Source: an uncultured Roseivirga sp.
GTDB taxonomy: Bacteria; Bacteroidota; Bacteroidia; Cytophagales; Cyclobacteriaceae
Direction: 5' to 3'
DNA: 64,000 nucleotides
Assembly (NCBI GenBank): GCA_947493005.1
Contig: CANLOY010000001.1
Location: 558,001 to 622,000, forward strand
Made by a program: the position numbers and the translations under genes. The notes under the pieces are model-generated. The model saw only the letters and a program-made list of their open reading frames with translations, was not told where the DNA came from and searched no databases. Positions 54,351-63,516 of the stretch are shown here, piece after piece (position 1 is the stretch's first letter; each line of letters opens with the position of its first letter).

Positions 54351-55133
54351 ATGGAGACGTTGAGGTCAATAAGAAAATACTCAGAATTCTTCTGGACATT
54401 CACATGGCGAAACATCAGGTTGCAATACAACAATTTTTGGTTTGGTCTATTCTGGGGAGTAATGCAGCCTCTGTTGATGTCCGCCATCTTCTATATAGCA
54501 TTGAACAATAGTGTAGGAGTTAACATCCCCCAGTATTTTATTTACATCTATTCCGGTTTTATTTTTTGGAGTGTTTTTTCCGGTAGCCTGTCTCAAGCCT
54601 ATGTCTGCTTTTTGCAAAATGATGATATGATAAAGCAAATATACTTTCCGAGATTCTTACTCCCAATCACTTTTCTTGCTGGCAAACTACCGGATCTTCT
54701 GATTGCTCTGGTCATTCTGATGGTCACGTTAGTTATCTCAGGAGTTGACATTCAAGTAGGCTGGTTTCTAATTTATTCCTTCTTGAGCCTGATCCAGCTC
54801 TTGTTGGTGTCAATTGGTTCTAATCTGCTTTTTTCGGTGATCTGTGTGAGATATCGCGGATTTCAGGTAGTTTATCCATTCATGAGTCAGGCCATCTTCT
54901 TTACCTCTTCCATACTCTACAATGTCTCGCTTTCCATAGAAAACGAGTGGATAAGACCCATTTTTGAATTCAATCCTATTAGCACTATTCTCTACACATT
55001 CAGGTTGGGTATTTTTCCTGAGGACGGGCAACTTGTTAAAGTAGTTCTGTTTACACTCTATGCTATGGTCATATGCGCGTTAGGGTACATCTGGTTTAAA
55101 AGTGAAGACAAAAATTTGATAGACCGGTTATAG
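54351..55133 (+). CDS. Polysaccharide ABC exporter permease (Wzm/KpsM type)
   Basis: 260 residues from ATG 54351 (METLRSIRKYSEFF); a GTG at 54324 would add nine. Six transmembrane helices; the Wzm-like entry motif WRNIRLQYNNFWFGLFWGVMQPLL is clear, as is the late ALGYIWFKSEDKNLIDRL tail. It moves a lipid-linked or capsular glycan across the inner membrane with the ATPase encoded three bases downstream. Confidence 0.92.
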   Translation: METLRSIRKYSEFFWTFTWRNIRLQYNNFWFGLFWGVMQPLLMSAIFYIALNNSVGVNIPQYFIYIYSGFIFWSVFSGSLSQAYVCFLQNDDMIKQIYFPRFLLPITFLAGKLPDLLIALVILMVTLVISGVDIQVGWFLIYSFLSLIQLLLVSIGSNLLFSVICVRYRGFQVVYPFMSQAIFFTSSILYNVSLSIENEWIRPIFEFNPISTILYTFRLGIFPEDGQLVKVVLFTLYAMVICALGYIWFKSEDKNLIDRL

Positions 55134-55136
55134 ATC

Positions 55137-55787
55137 ATGCTATTATCTGTAGAAAATATCAGCAAGAGTTATTTAGTGAAAGATCCTGAAACAGGTAAAA
55201 AAATGCCTTTTTGGGCTTTGAAAGATGTTTCTTTTGAGCTGGAGAAAGGTGATTGTGTAGCGTTAGTTGGAACTAATGGCTCAGGAAAATCCACTCTGCT
55301 TAAAATCATCAGTAGTATAGTTACCCCAACTTCTGGTTGGGTGAAAATACAGGGTTCTCTGGCGCCCTTGTTAGGTCTGAACGCTGGGTTTCACGATCAG
55401 CTAACAGGGCGGGAAAATGCCTATGTATATGCCTCTCTCATTGGAATCAAACGGAAAGAACTCAGGCAAAAACTGGATGAAATCGTTGATTTCGCAGGTA
55501 TCAGTTTGTTTCTGGACACAAAACTAAGGAGTTATTCAAACGGGATGAAAACACGGCTCGCCTTTAGCATTGTAAGTCATTTAAAGCCTGACATTCTTCT
55601 GGCCGATGAAATTCTGGCTTTCGGTGATAAGCAATTTCAAGAATTGTGTTTGAAGAAAATGAAGGACTTAAAAAAATCCGGCACAAGCATTATCATGGTA
55701 CAGCACAATGAAAAACTCATTCAAAGCATCTGTAACAGAACTCTCTTGTTGAAAAATGGAAGACTGAGCGACCCTGATTTCAATTAA
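55137..55787 (+). CDS. Polysaccharide ABC exporter ATPase (KpsT/short Wzt type)
   Basis: 216 residues: Walker A GTNGSGKST (45-53), signature YSNGMKTRLAF, Walker B DILLADEILAF. It ends without the C-terminal carbohydrate-binding domain of long Wzt, so it is the short KpsT-like form; substrate recognition must lie elsewhere. It pairs with the permease just upstream. Its last eight bases overlap the 3' end of the convergent SGNH gene. Confidence 0.93.
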   Translation: MLLSVENISKSYLVKDPETGKKMPFWALKDVSFELEKGDCVALVGTNGSGKSTLLKIISSIVTPTSGWVKIQGSLAPLLGLNAGFHDQLTGRENAYVYASLIGIKRKELRQKLDEIVDFAGISLFLDTKLRSYSNGMKTRLAFSIVSHLKPDILLADEILAFGDKQFQELCLKKMKDLKKSGTSIIMVQHNEKLIQSICNRTLLLKNGRLSDPDFN

Positions 55788-56697
55788 GGATTGATGTCAA
55801 GTCGCTATTCAATACTTTAGTGAATTGAATCGACCCTTCATTATTCAGGTGATTGACATCGAAAAATAACTGAGAGTTTTTCTCGTAGAGTGTATCATAA
55901 TTTAGGAAGAAGACATGTTCGTTATCCACTACTTCTTCCATAAAAGCCTCTCTTTCATCCAAATGCAGTCCATCAACGTATCGATTAAATAAGTGATACT
56001 TGGGAGTACTAACAAATATTATTCTGATGTTTTTATCCAGGCATTCTTTTAAGATTCTCCTGTAGAGATCAAGATTTTCTTTTGTCTTGTCAGCACGAAT
56101 ATTTCCTTTCACAAATGTATACAACGCTTCCATTCGAGGATGATTGAGGATAAGACTATCCTGATAATCAAGCTTTTTGAAAACATTCCACTCTTCGGGT
56201 ATTTCAGGCTGGTACCCCCATTGATCATAATTTGGCGAGGTTTCTAAGGGGAAATACTGGTTTAATGGTATCTCGGTAAGAAAATATCCTGTTAGCTCAC
56301 TAGCTTTGATCGTTGGGAAATAATAAGGAAGCCTAACAGACTTGATGAAATTGGGTGTTCGGTAATTAATTAAGTAAGTTTTAGAGGCGTCCAGCAGCAC
56401 AAATTTTGGCCTTGATACTTCTTTCGCATAGGTAAATATCGAATAGTCAATATTAAGGGCACTTCCTTCTAATGCAAAAGAAGCTACATTGCCATCCAAA
56501 TATTGTGGTTGAATACCGCACCACATGTAGGAGGATCCGAAAACCAGTCCATCCAGCTTACTGGAATTCTCCAGGAAATACTCATTCTGAATATAAATAG
56601 AAGACCCATCATTTCTTCGATTTAACACTTCCATAGTAACCAGAAGTATTCCAACAGGAATTATGACGATCAGTAACTTGGACAAAAATAGCTTCAT
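55780..56697 (-). CDS. SGNH-fold protein paired with MBOAT acyltransferase
   Basis: 305 residues with an N-terminal membrane anchor (LSKLLIVIIPVGILLVTMEVL) and an SGNH/GDSL-like domain: first block GSSYMW (nucleophile Ser), a C-terminal D-V-N-H-L block (FFDVNHLNNEGSIQF) for the Asp/His pair. AlgX/DltD-like partners of MBOAT enzymes catalyse or assist acetyl transfer to extracellular glycans. It follows the MBOAT gene by six bases on the same strand, so the two form an acyl-transfer pair. Confidence 0.8.
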   Translation of the reverse strand: MKLFLSKLLIVIIPVGILLVTMEVLNRRNDGSSIYIQNEYFLENSSKLDGLVFGSSYMWCGIQPQYLDGNVASFALEGSALNIDYSIFTYAKEVSRPKFVLLDASKTYLINYRTPNFIKSVRLPYYFPTIKASELTGYFLTEIPLNQYFPLETSPNYDQWGYQPEIPEEWNVFKKLDYQDSLILNHPRMEALYTFVKGNIRADKTKENLDLYRRILKECLDKNIRIIFVSTPKYHLFNRYVDGLHLDEREAFMEEVVDNEHVFFLNYDTLYEKNSQLFFDVNHLNNEGSIQFTKVLNSDLTSILN

Positions 56698-56703
56698 GAT
56701 TCT

Positions 56704-58128
56704 TTAAAATTGAAAATAGAAAAATTGAGAACCTGGAGCTGAGAAAAACAGAATGAGTAAAATGAGAGAAAAGTAAATACTCCACCGAATTGTGCCCTTT
56801 GTTTTTTGGCTATTCATTTCAAGACCATGATTCTTGTTACGCTGTAACCATTCTACACTAAACAATATTATACAACCTACACCTAGGGCTGGGTCCGGTA
56901 AATAAGGGACACTGAAAAAAGACAGGCTAAACATTTCCAAAATAAAATTTAGCCCGTCGTCAAAAGTGTCAATTCTGAAAATGATATTAATGACTGCAAA
57001 AATCAGGAAGGTTCTAATCATTTGAAAAACTTCTACACATGAAGGTAGAAAGCCATTCCTGGCAACTTGACCCCTAGGTCTTCTCTCTCGCCATATAATA
57101 TGGAGAAGAAAAGCAATGCCATGCAAAACACCCCAGAGTACAAATGTGAGATGGGCACCATGCCAAAGCCCGCTCAGGGTAAAGATGGCCAGAATGTGCA
57201 AGAGCTTCCTGATTTTACCCTTTCTACTGCCACCTAAGGGTATATATACATAGTCTCTGAACCATGAAATAAGCGTGATATGCCATTTATTCCAAAGCTC
57301 AGAGATATCTCGAGAAAATAAAGGATAATCAAAATTCTTAGTCAAATTAAATCCCAAAATTCTTCCCAAACCTATAGCCATATCTGAGTAACCAGAAAAG
57401 TCGCAATAGACCTGAATAGTAAAAGCAATCGCGGCAATGAATAGCGTACTACCTTGTTGATCTCCAAAGGATGTGAAAACCTCAGTGACAAAAATGGCAC
57501 AATGATTGGCCACAAAGAGCTTTTTAAATAACCCCCATAATATTTGTCGCATTCCATCGGCAGCCTTTTCATAACTAAAAACTCTTTCTTTGCCGAACTG
57601 AGGGAGTAGGTTGGCTGCTCTTTCTATAGGGCCAGCTACCAATTGAGGGAAAAAACTGACAAAAGCAAAGAAGCTAACGATGTCATGATGCGGTTTTATT
57701 TTTTTGTTATACACATCTATGGTATAGCTTAAGGTTTGCAATGTGTAAAAGCTGATTCCTACAGGTAAAACCACATCAATGGCTTGAAAGGGGGTGCTTT
57801 GAATTGAAAAAAGCACTTTGAAAGCATCGAGAAAAAAGTCAAAATATTTAAAGAGGAACAATATCCCCAGATTAGTAGCCAGACTGCTGTAAAGCAGCAT
57901 TTTTCTCTTCAGGTTATGCTTAGTTCTGCCAAGTCCCATACCTATCAGATAATCTACCAGACTACTGATGATGATTAGAGAGAGGAACTTCCAATCCCAC
58001 CAACCATAGAACACATAGCTCGCTATGAGAATTAGCGTATTTTGTCTCTTAAGGCTGTTGAAGAGAAACCAGTAAAGTAAGAAAACAATACTAATGAAAA
58101 CCGCGAAATCCAGTGTAGTAAAGCTCAC
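56704..58128 (-). CDS. MBOAT family membrane O-acyltransferase (AlgI type)
   Basis: 474 residues, ~10 helices. Motifs: VLPVGISFYTLQTLSYTIDVYN, FPQLVAGPIERAANLLP, YCDFSGYSDMAIGLGR, FNKWHI-like ISELWNKWHITLISWFRDYVYIPLGG, and the catalytic His in SGLWHGAHLTFVLWG. AlgI-type enzymes move acyl groups from cytoplasmic donors to a partner for O-acetylation of exported glycans. Encoded first, then the SGNH partner; they lie convergent to the ABC exporter. Confidence 0.95.
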   Translation of the reverse strand: MSFTTLDFAVFISIVFLLYWFLFNSLKRQNTLILIASYVFYGWWDWKFLSLIIISSLVDYLIGMGLGRTKHNLKRKMLLYSSLATNLGILFLFKYFDFFLDAFKVLFSIQSTPFQAIDVVLPVGISFYTLQTLSYTIDVYNKKIKPHHDIVSFFAFVSFFPQLVAGPIERAANLLPQFGKERVFSYEKAADGMRQILWGLFKKLFVANHCAIFVTEVFTSFGDQQGSTLFIAAIAFTIQVYCDFSGYSDMAIGLGRILGFNLTKNFDYPLFSRDISELWNKWHITLISWFRDYVYIPLGGSRKGKIRKLLHILAIFTLSGLWHGAHLTFVLWGVLHGIAFLLHIIWRERRPRGQVARNGFLPSCVEVFQMIRTFLIFAVINIIFRIDTFDDGLNFILEMFSLSFFSVPYLPDPALGVGCIILFSVEWLQRNKNHGLEMNSQKTKGTIRWSIYFSLILLILFFSAPGSQFFYFQF

Positions 58129-58457
58129 CTTAACACTTTTGTTTTACTTATTATTCGTTGACAAAGCCTCCATTTTAATCTAACTTTTCATTAATTCTTT
58201 TCAGGTAAATATTTGAGCGTTTACCCTGAGTTGATTGTTCTGTCAAGGCATCAAATTAAGATTCATTCCTCTAAAGTCATTACGTTTTCATACCGTAAAT
58301 AAATGTGATTTTTTTCCTTTTAGACTATCCTATTTTCAAAAAATTTAAATAGCTTTTAATAAAGCTAATCATTGCTATTTAAAGTGTAACTTTTACCTTC
58401 AGGTTCAGCAATCCAATGTGACCCAGGACTATTCCTTTCAATTAAAAGAACACGTAA
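58129..58457. other. Divergent intergenic region with a 10-bp inverted repeat
   Basis: 329 bases between divergent genes, no credible frame. TTTAAATAGC (58344-58353) and GCTATTTAAA (58374-58383) form a perfect 10-bp inverted repeat around a smaller hairpin (58351-58366, AGCTTT-TAAT-AAAGCT). It lies ~75 bases before the sulfotransferase start and could be an operator or leader structure. Confidence 0.45.
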
Positions 58458-59090
58458 ATGGATGGCAAAATCTTTTGTATAGGAGTGAATAAAACAGGCA
58501 CCAGTTCCCTTCATCAGGCATTGGGGTTACTAGGATACAAGAGCGTTCATTACTTAGATGATCAAGGTAATAATATCAAGGCAATGATTGAAAGTAATTA
58601 TCTCAACAATCGTAATGTTTTGGCCGGTCTTGAACAATATGATGCCATCTCAGACTGGGATTATCCAACTCATGCCGTTGCTATTTTTAAAGCATTTGAT
58701 GAACAGTACCCCAATAGCAAATTCATCTTGAACACACGTGAAATGAATAGCTGGCTAGCAAGTAGAAAAAATCATGTATTAAATAACCAAGCTAAGAAAT
58801 TGCGTAATCCAGATTCTCAAGAGCCAGGTCTTGAATGGCAGATTTTTGATATAGATGCTTGGAAAAGAGAATATGAATTACGTCATCAAGAGGCATTCAA
58901 TTATTTTAAGGATCGAAAAAATGATTTATTAGTCTTCAATTTGAGCAAAGGAGATGGTTGGGAAAAGCTATGCCATTTTTTGGATAAGCCAATTCCATCG
59001 AGGCCTTTTCCCAGAGTCAATGAAACTACTCTAAAGGAACGAATTACTGCCCGTTTGTTTTCGATTTTCTTTTCCAGACCTAATAAATAG
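58458..59090 (+). CDS. Sulfotransferase-family protein
   Basis: 210 residues. The N-terminal motif KIFCIGVNKTGTSSLHQAL is the PAPS 5'-phosphosulfate loop of sulfotransferase-family proteins, and SKFILNTREMNSWLASRKNHV is the typical 3'-phosphate-binding region (N-T-R-x-x-x-x-W). The C-terminus is short and basic. Likely sulfates a sugar of the surface glycan or a lipid; acceptor unknown. Cytoplasmic, no signal peptide. Single plus-strand gene among minus-strand neighbours, so it has its own promoter. Confidence 0.85.
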   Translation: MDGKIFCIGVNKTGTSSLHQALGLLGYKSVHYLDDQGNNIKAMIESNYLNNRNVLAGLEQYDAISDWDYPTHAVAIFKAFDEQYPNSKFILNTREMNSWLASRKNHVLNNQAKKLRNPDSQEPGLEWQIFDIDAWKREYELRHQEAFNYFKDRKNDLLVFNLSKGDGWEKLCHFLDKPIPSRPFPRVNETTLKERITARLFSIFFSRPNK

Positions 59091-59376
59091 CCCCCCTTCT
59101 CCGTAGACATCTCTCTGAAACATTACCTAGAAGAAAGGATCGAGTCCAAACCCTTCCAATTCCATGATAATATAAGTAACCATAAAAATAACCTGTAGAC
59201 CATTAATGCCTTTGATACAGGTTGGGGTAGGGTTATGCAAGTGTGGTTTAATATCCTGACGCTCTGGGTCGGAAACAGCTTTGTTTGTGAGACAAACTCT
59301 ATTGAATACCTCTACACCCCCGTCTCGGGGTAGTTTAGTAGCGGCATTCTCATTACTTTCCTGGCTCATATGCACG
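59091..59376 (-). other. Hairpin-rich insert of unknown origin
   Basis: Richer in G+C than flanking DNA and full of short inverted repeats: AACCTGTA/TACAGGTT (59190-59197 and 59216-59223), GTTTGT-GAG-ACAAAC (59283-59297) and CCCCG-TCT-CGGGG (59318-59330). This could be a small structured RNA, a recombination site or the remnant of a mobile element; I cannot decide which. Confidence 0.35.
59127..59375 (-). CDS. Doubtful small ORF over the hairpin-rich insert
   Basis: An open frame of 82 codons, starting with GTG one base after the stop of the SGNH gene upstream (ATG two codons further on). It encodes a sequence rich in Asn, Pro and Thr (HNPTPTCIKGINGLQ) with a hydrophobic end (VIFMVTYIIMELEGFG). 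I recognise no family. The presence of strong hairpins within it argues that the frame could be incidental. Confidence 0.25.
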   Translation of the reverse strand: MHMSQESNENAATKLPRDGGVEVFNRVCLTNKAVSDPERQDIKPHLHNPTPTCIKGINGLQVIFMVTYIIMELEGFGLDPFF

Positions 59377-60510
59377 TTAGCGATTATTGGAAGTTATTAT
59401 AGCCTGATTTTGTTTACATAGAATATTAGCAAGGTGTCTATTAAATTCACCAGTAGGGTGCCCATCTCCTGGAATAAACAAATGATTGTCAGTCTGATTA
59501 CCATGCAATACAGCTTCATCCACATGGATGAATTGAATGCTTTGCTCTTCCAAATACTGTATTATATTTTCCTGTATATTTTTGAAGTACTTACCAAATA
59601 GTGGGTCAGATCCAGATGTATTCTGAACCAGAACAGTAAATTCAAAGCCCTTTTCTTTGAACAAAAGATGAGTCTCTTTAATAAGCCTCAAAACCAAATC
59701 GATTTCGTCTTTTCGGGAGGCCACTCGATTTTTTATGCGATTGAAAACACCTGAATTTGTCCAGATGAAACTTAAAATTTTTGAGACTAAAAAGCGGGTG
59801 TTTTTTGATTCCTGAAATGTACCCGTATGTTTAATTCTCCCATTTTCCACCATGAATTTAGCACTATTCTGATCCCATTGCGAATAACCGTTTGCTCTAA
59901 GTATATGAGGATCGATAAACCAATAAAAGATTTCGACATTTTCCGCGGTATGCAAAGCAGAATCCGTGACAAGGTATTTTTTGGCAATGGTATATACCTG
60001 ATGCGTGCCATAGCCATGAAAACCATAGTTTCTAATGTTTCTCTTTTGGGAATAGAGTTGATTGTAATAATAGGGTAAGGTTTCTGTATCGTTTATCCCT
60101 TCACCAAATGTAAACGACCCTCCCAAAAAAACACTATACTTCTTACTAGACGAATCTGATCCAGGAGTCACTCTTCTACCATCTGCGAAAGAATACGTAG
60201 CATCATAAATTTCTTTACCTGACTTTTTCCAACGTTTGGTTGCTTGAACCGAAAACGAATTATCGACCACTCCATAACCTAACTCCTGATCGTGAGTATA
60301 GTAAGTGTTGCTATAGGTAAGCTCTGACTTTGGTCTATTTCCAATTGTCAAGAAAAATTCGAATAGAAGCAAGGCTATGAAAATAGCAGACAAGTTGAAA
60401 AAAAGATGTTTCCGCAGTTTCTTTTTGGCTCTTAATCCAAACCAAATAATGAATGCAATTGTCATTAACAGTGCCAACTCAAAACCGAAAACAGCCAAAA
60501 ACAGCTTCAT
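59377..60510 (-). CDS. Membrane-anchored SGNH/GDSL-like hydrolase
   Basis: 377 residues with two N-terminal membrane segments (about 5-25 and 38-56) and a soluble SGNH-type domain: block I VFLGGSFTFGEG (nucleophile Ser), and C-terminal GDGHPTGEFN with the Asp-x-x-His pair. Probably an esterase or acetyl-transfer partner for exported glycan. Second such protein in the locus, without its own MBOAT. It follows the glycosyltransferase gene 60540-61451 by 29 bases on the same strand. Confidence 0.75.
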   Translation of the reverse strand: MKLFLAVFGFELALLMTIAFIIWFGLRAKKKLRKHLFFNLSAIFIALLLFEFFLTIGNRPKSELTYSNTYYTHDQELGYGVVDNSFSVQATKRWKKSGKEIYDATYSFADGRRVTPGSDSSSKKYSVFLGGSFTFGEGINDTETLPYYYNQLYSQKRNIRNYGFHGYGTHQVYTIAKKYLVTDSALHTAENVEIFYWFIDPHILRANGYSQWDQNSAKFMVENGRIKHTGTFQESKNTRFLVSKILSFIWTNSGVFNRIKNRVASRKDEIDLVLRLIKETHLLFKEKGFEFTVLVQNTSGSDPLFGKYFKNIQENIIQYLEEQSIQFIHVDEAVLHGNQTDNHLFIPGDGHPTGEFNRHLANILCKQNQAIITSNNR

Positions 60511-60539
60511 AGTTTATTCAGAAATTCCATCTTTTAATA

Positions 60540-61451
60540 TCATTCACTTAAGTAATTCTCAGGAGCATAATATTTTCCGCTTTTTCCAACAAAAGCATGG
60601 AAAATACCCATCAAATGTTTCTTTGTCAAAGCAGGTACCTTTCTCTTTCGAGCGACATTTGCTGATAAAAAACGCATTGAAAAGCGCCTGAGATAATATA
60701 ACACCATCCGAAAAGCACCATGCCTTTTTAAAAGAATAAACAGGTTACGATAAAGATAATACTCCATGACCTCTTTTAACAAAGGATTCCCACTTGTGCT
60801 TCCTTCTTTTTCGTGATACACTCTACTGCTGCCTACCCAATAAGAAGGGACTCTCTTTTTGAGCAACCTCAGGCAATAGTCTGTTTCTTCATAATAGAGA
60901 AAATAGGAAGTATCCATAAAGCCATGCTTCTCAATAAGTGATATTGGAATGATTAAACTATACCCCACTACGTTGGCTACTCGAAGGGTATGATTCTGAC
61001 TTAGTCTTTCTTTGGAAACAGCCTCAAATCGGGTGTTAAAAGTGTTTTCATCCAATTGCCAGATAAGCTCAGTCGTAAGGTTTAGATCAGTGCTCACTGA
61101 TGCACTTCCATAGACTCCATTTCCATTGGTCTGATAAGCATCCAGTAAATGGATCAGCGTATCGGGAAATACTTCAGTGTCATTATTTAACATCCAGAAA
61201 AGTGTAGCCCCAATATTTTTGGCATACCCAAGTGCTTGCAATTGACCAGCTGCAAAACCAAGGTTTTCATCATTTTTGAAAATTATCAAGTCGTTATAAA
61301 CACCTCGAAGTTCTTTATCATTGAAGTTCAATGAACCATTGTCCGTTACACAAACAGTCAGGTTTGGATAGTTAAGCTTTTGGAGTGACTCAAGGCATGC
61401 AATAGTTTTAGTAATACTATTCCAGTTTAGTATAGAGACAACGACAATCAT
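60540..61451 (-). CDS. Family 2 glycosyltransferase (rhamnosyltransferase-like)
   Basis: 303 residues. VVVSILNWNSITKTIACL, CVTDNGSLN, ENLGFAAGQ, and metal motif NNDTEVFPDT, then YEETDYCLRLLKK. This N-N-D form and the E-E-T-D-Y block are typical of the dTDP-rhamnosyl-type GT2 group. Transfers a sugar to the growing glycan. Its start directly abuts the stop of the next glycosyltransferase gene (no gap), so they are co-translated. Confidence 0.9.
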   Translation of the reverse strand: MIVVVSILNWNSITKTIACLESLQKLNYPNLTVCVTDNGSLNFNDKELRGVYNDLIIFKNDENLGFAAGQLQALGYAKNIGATLFWMLNNDTEVFPDTLIHLLDAYQTNGNGVYGSASVSTDLNLTTELIWQLDENTFNTRFEAVSKERLSQNHTLRVANVVGYSLIIPISLIEKHGFMDTSYFLYYEETDYCLRLLKKRVPSYWVGSSRVYHEKEGSTSGNPLLKEVMEYYLYRNLFILLKRHGAFRMVLYYLRRFSMRFLSANVARKRKVPALTKKHLMGIFHAFVGKSGKYYAPENYLSE

Positions 61452-62381
61452 TTACTCATTAATTGTTTGGTTAGCATTTAATGCTGTTTTTGAATGATCT
61501 TTCACGATCGAAGAGCTTCTTCTTAAAAGTTTAATACCCTCCAGAGTATAGCCAGATAGCAAACAAAGCCACTGAAGAATCACCAAAAAGTTATTAATCA
61601 ACACTGATTTCTTTTTAGCAGTTGAAGGCAGAGGCACCAAGCTTACCTTATGAAACTCTCTAACCAACCTGTTCCCTCTTCCATATCTTATAAATCGCTT
61701 CACAAAGCCAGTTAAGCCATCATTGAACTCATGCAAAATCACTGAACCTGGAGTATACGCTAACTCTCCGACTTTTGAGAGGCGTAAACCCAAATCAATA
61801 TCCTCACCTCCAGCTAGATTAAAGGTCTCGTCAAAGCCATTAATTTTATTGAACGCTTCTTTTAAGATTAATACATTGGCAGTTATAATGTGATTAGGTA
61901 AGCCACTGGCTTCTGATGGGGGTTTATGTATCTGTTGACTCTCGTAATATTTAGAAACATAGTCATTACCCAAAGCGGCTACAAAACCCTGATAGCCAAC
62001 AGCACTCCCCTCTTCGGTCAAATAACCTTTGATCATACTTTCAGTAGATATACAGTCACTATCCACAAACAATAGCCATTTTCCTTTAGCGTGCTTAGCA
62101 CCTACATTACGAGCACTTGCAGGCCCAGGCTTATCACATGTCAATAATTGTATCGTTATGCTTCGTTTTGCATATTCTTCTGGAATAAAAACAGGGATAG
62201 CAGAGTTATTATCGACAACAATGATCTCTCTTGGAAAGTCCTTTAGCTGGTGGGTCTGAAAAAACGAGTCTAGAAAGTGGTTTACTCCCTGTTGGTTGTC
62301 CTTGACAGGAATAATAATAGAAATTTCATCGAGTGTTACTTTACTGCATGACCCCATTCTATTCAAATCAAGTAAATTCAA
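61452..62381 (-). CDS. Family 2 glycosyltransferase
   Basis: 309 residues. EISIIIPVKDNQQGVNHFL, GPASARNVGAKHAKGKW, metal motif DSDCIS, and INGFDETFNLAGGEDIDLGLRL. The C-terminal ~50 residues contain one hydrophobic segment (VILQWLCLLSGYTLEGI) that may attach it to the membrane. A second in-frame ATG at 62357 is possible. First gene of a three-gene minus-strand unit with the rhamnosyltransferase-like enzyme and the SGNH protein. Confidence 0.9.
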   Translation of the reverse strand: MNLLDLNRMGSCSKVTLDEISIIIPVKDNQQGVNHFLDSFFQTHQLKDFPREIIVVDNNSAIPVFIPEEYAKRSITIQLLTCDKPGPASARNVGAKHAKGKWLLFVDSDCISTESMIKGYLTEEGSAVGYQGFVAALGNDYVSKYYESQQIHKPPSEASGLPNHIITANVLILKEAFNKINGFDETFNLAGGEDIDLGLRLSKVGELAYTPGSVILHEFNDGLTGFVKRFIRYGRGNRLVREFHKVSLVPLPSTAKKKSVLINNFLVILQWLCLLSGYTLEGIKLLRRSSSIVKDHSKTALNANQTINE

Positions 62382-62576
62382 AATAACAGGATTCTAATTA
62401 AGAAAAGAATCTGTTCGGAACATAATTACCCCTTTTCAGAACATAAAGTGGCAATAATAAAAATTAACCTTCTTATTAGATTGAAATCCTGTTTTAAGGT
62501 AAAGCAATATTAAAAGATTAAAAATTTAAGATTGATGGCTACTTATTTTGGTTGAGGAATAAATAATAGTCCAACA

Positions 62577-62601
62577 AAAAGCCACCAGAAGGGTGGCTTT
62601 T
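62577..62601 (+). terminator. Rho-independent terminator at a recombination junction
   Basis: AAAAGCCACC-AGAAG-GGTGGCTTTT, a 10-bp stem with A run before and T run after, so it can work in both directions. No gene ends here on either strand; it directly abuts the cut 5' end of the glycosyltransferase remnant. Confidence 0.85.
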
Positions 62602-62602
62602 A

Positions 62603-63391
62603 CATTATATATCATATCCAAGTGACACCATAGAAAGTGTATTATGTCAGGACTTTCAAGACATTGAATATATTGTTTTTGATGGGGGGTCAACAGATGG
62701 GACTGTTGAAATTGTTAAGTCGTATGGAGACAAGGTCAAACTTATTTGTGGTAGTGATAAAGGTATTTATGACGCTATAAATCAAACCATTTTACAATCT
62801 TCTGGAGAAATTGTTGGTATCCTAAATTCTGATGATTTTTATACTCATCCAAATGTTATTTCCAGAGTAATGGAAGAGTTTGAATCAACCAATACTGATT
62901 CAGTCTATGCCGACCTAGACTATGTCTACCATAATGATGTAGACCGTGTATATCGCAAGTGGAGCGCGGGACAATTTGATACTAGAAAATTTGAGTTTGG
63001 GTGGACTATTCCTCATCCTACTTTTTTTGTTAAGCGTAAGCTATACGATGAGTTAGGCCTCTATGATACCGAATTTAAATTGGCTGGAGATTATGAATTG
63101 TTGATAAGGTTTCTTTATAAACATAGAATTTCGTGTAGCTATATCCCCGAAACACTCATAAAGATGAGAAACGAGGGCTCCAGCAATGGTTCATTTAAAA
63201 AAAGATTTCTGGGGCATAGTGAAGATTATCTTGCCTGGAAGAAAAATGAAATTAAACCACCTTTCTATACCGTTCCGTTGAAACCAACCCGGAAACTCAT
63301 TCAATACATTATTCCAAAACTCATTAGGCGTAATAGGCAGTACTCTAAACAACCCCAAAGAAAGGTACTGGAAGTTGCTAAAGGTATTTAA
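62603..63391 (+). pseudogene. Glycosyltransferase family 2 gene lacking its 5' end
   Basis: The plus frame is open from 62570 and encodes SDTIESVLCQDFQDIEYIVFDGGSTDGT, i.e. the GT2 fold starting inside the first helix; the first strand (usual S-I-I-T-V-T-Y-N) is missing. There is no ATG, GTG or TTG in frame before the ATG at 62870, which is too late for activity. The remainder is intact: LNSDDFYTHPNV (metal motif), HPTFFVKRKLYDELGLYD, AGDYELLIRF. The break coincides with a terminator hairpin, so a deletion or insertion fused an unrelated end to this gene. Related to WcaA/colanic-type GT2 enzymes. Confidence 0.8.
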
Positions 63392-63516
63392 ACCGTTCGA
63401 ACGCTGCTTTTTCAAGAGATTCCTGATGACTTCGATGGGCAATAGAAATTAGTGATTTTGCTCTTTGTCGAATGTTTTTATTCCTCTAAGGATTATACTC
63501 AGAAATTTTTAGCTTG

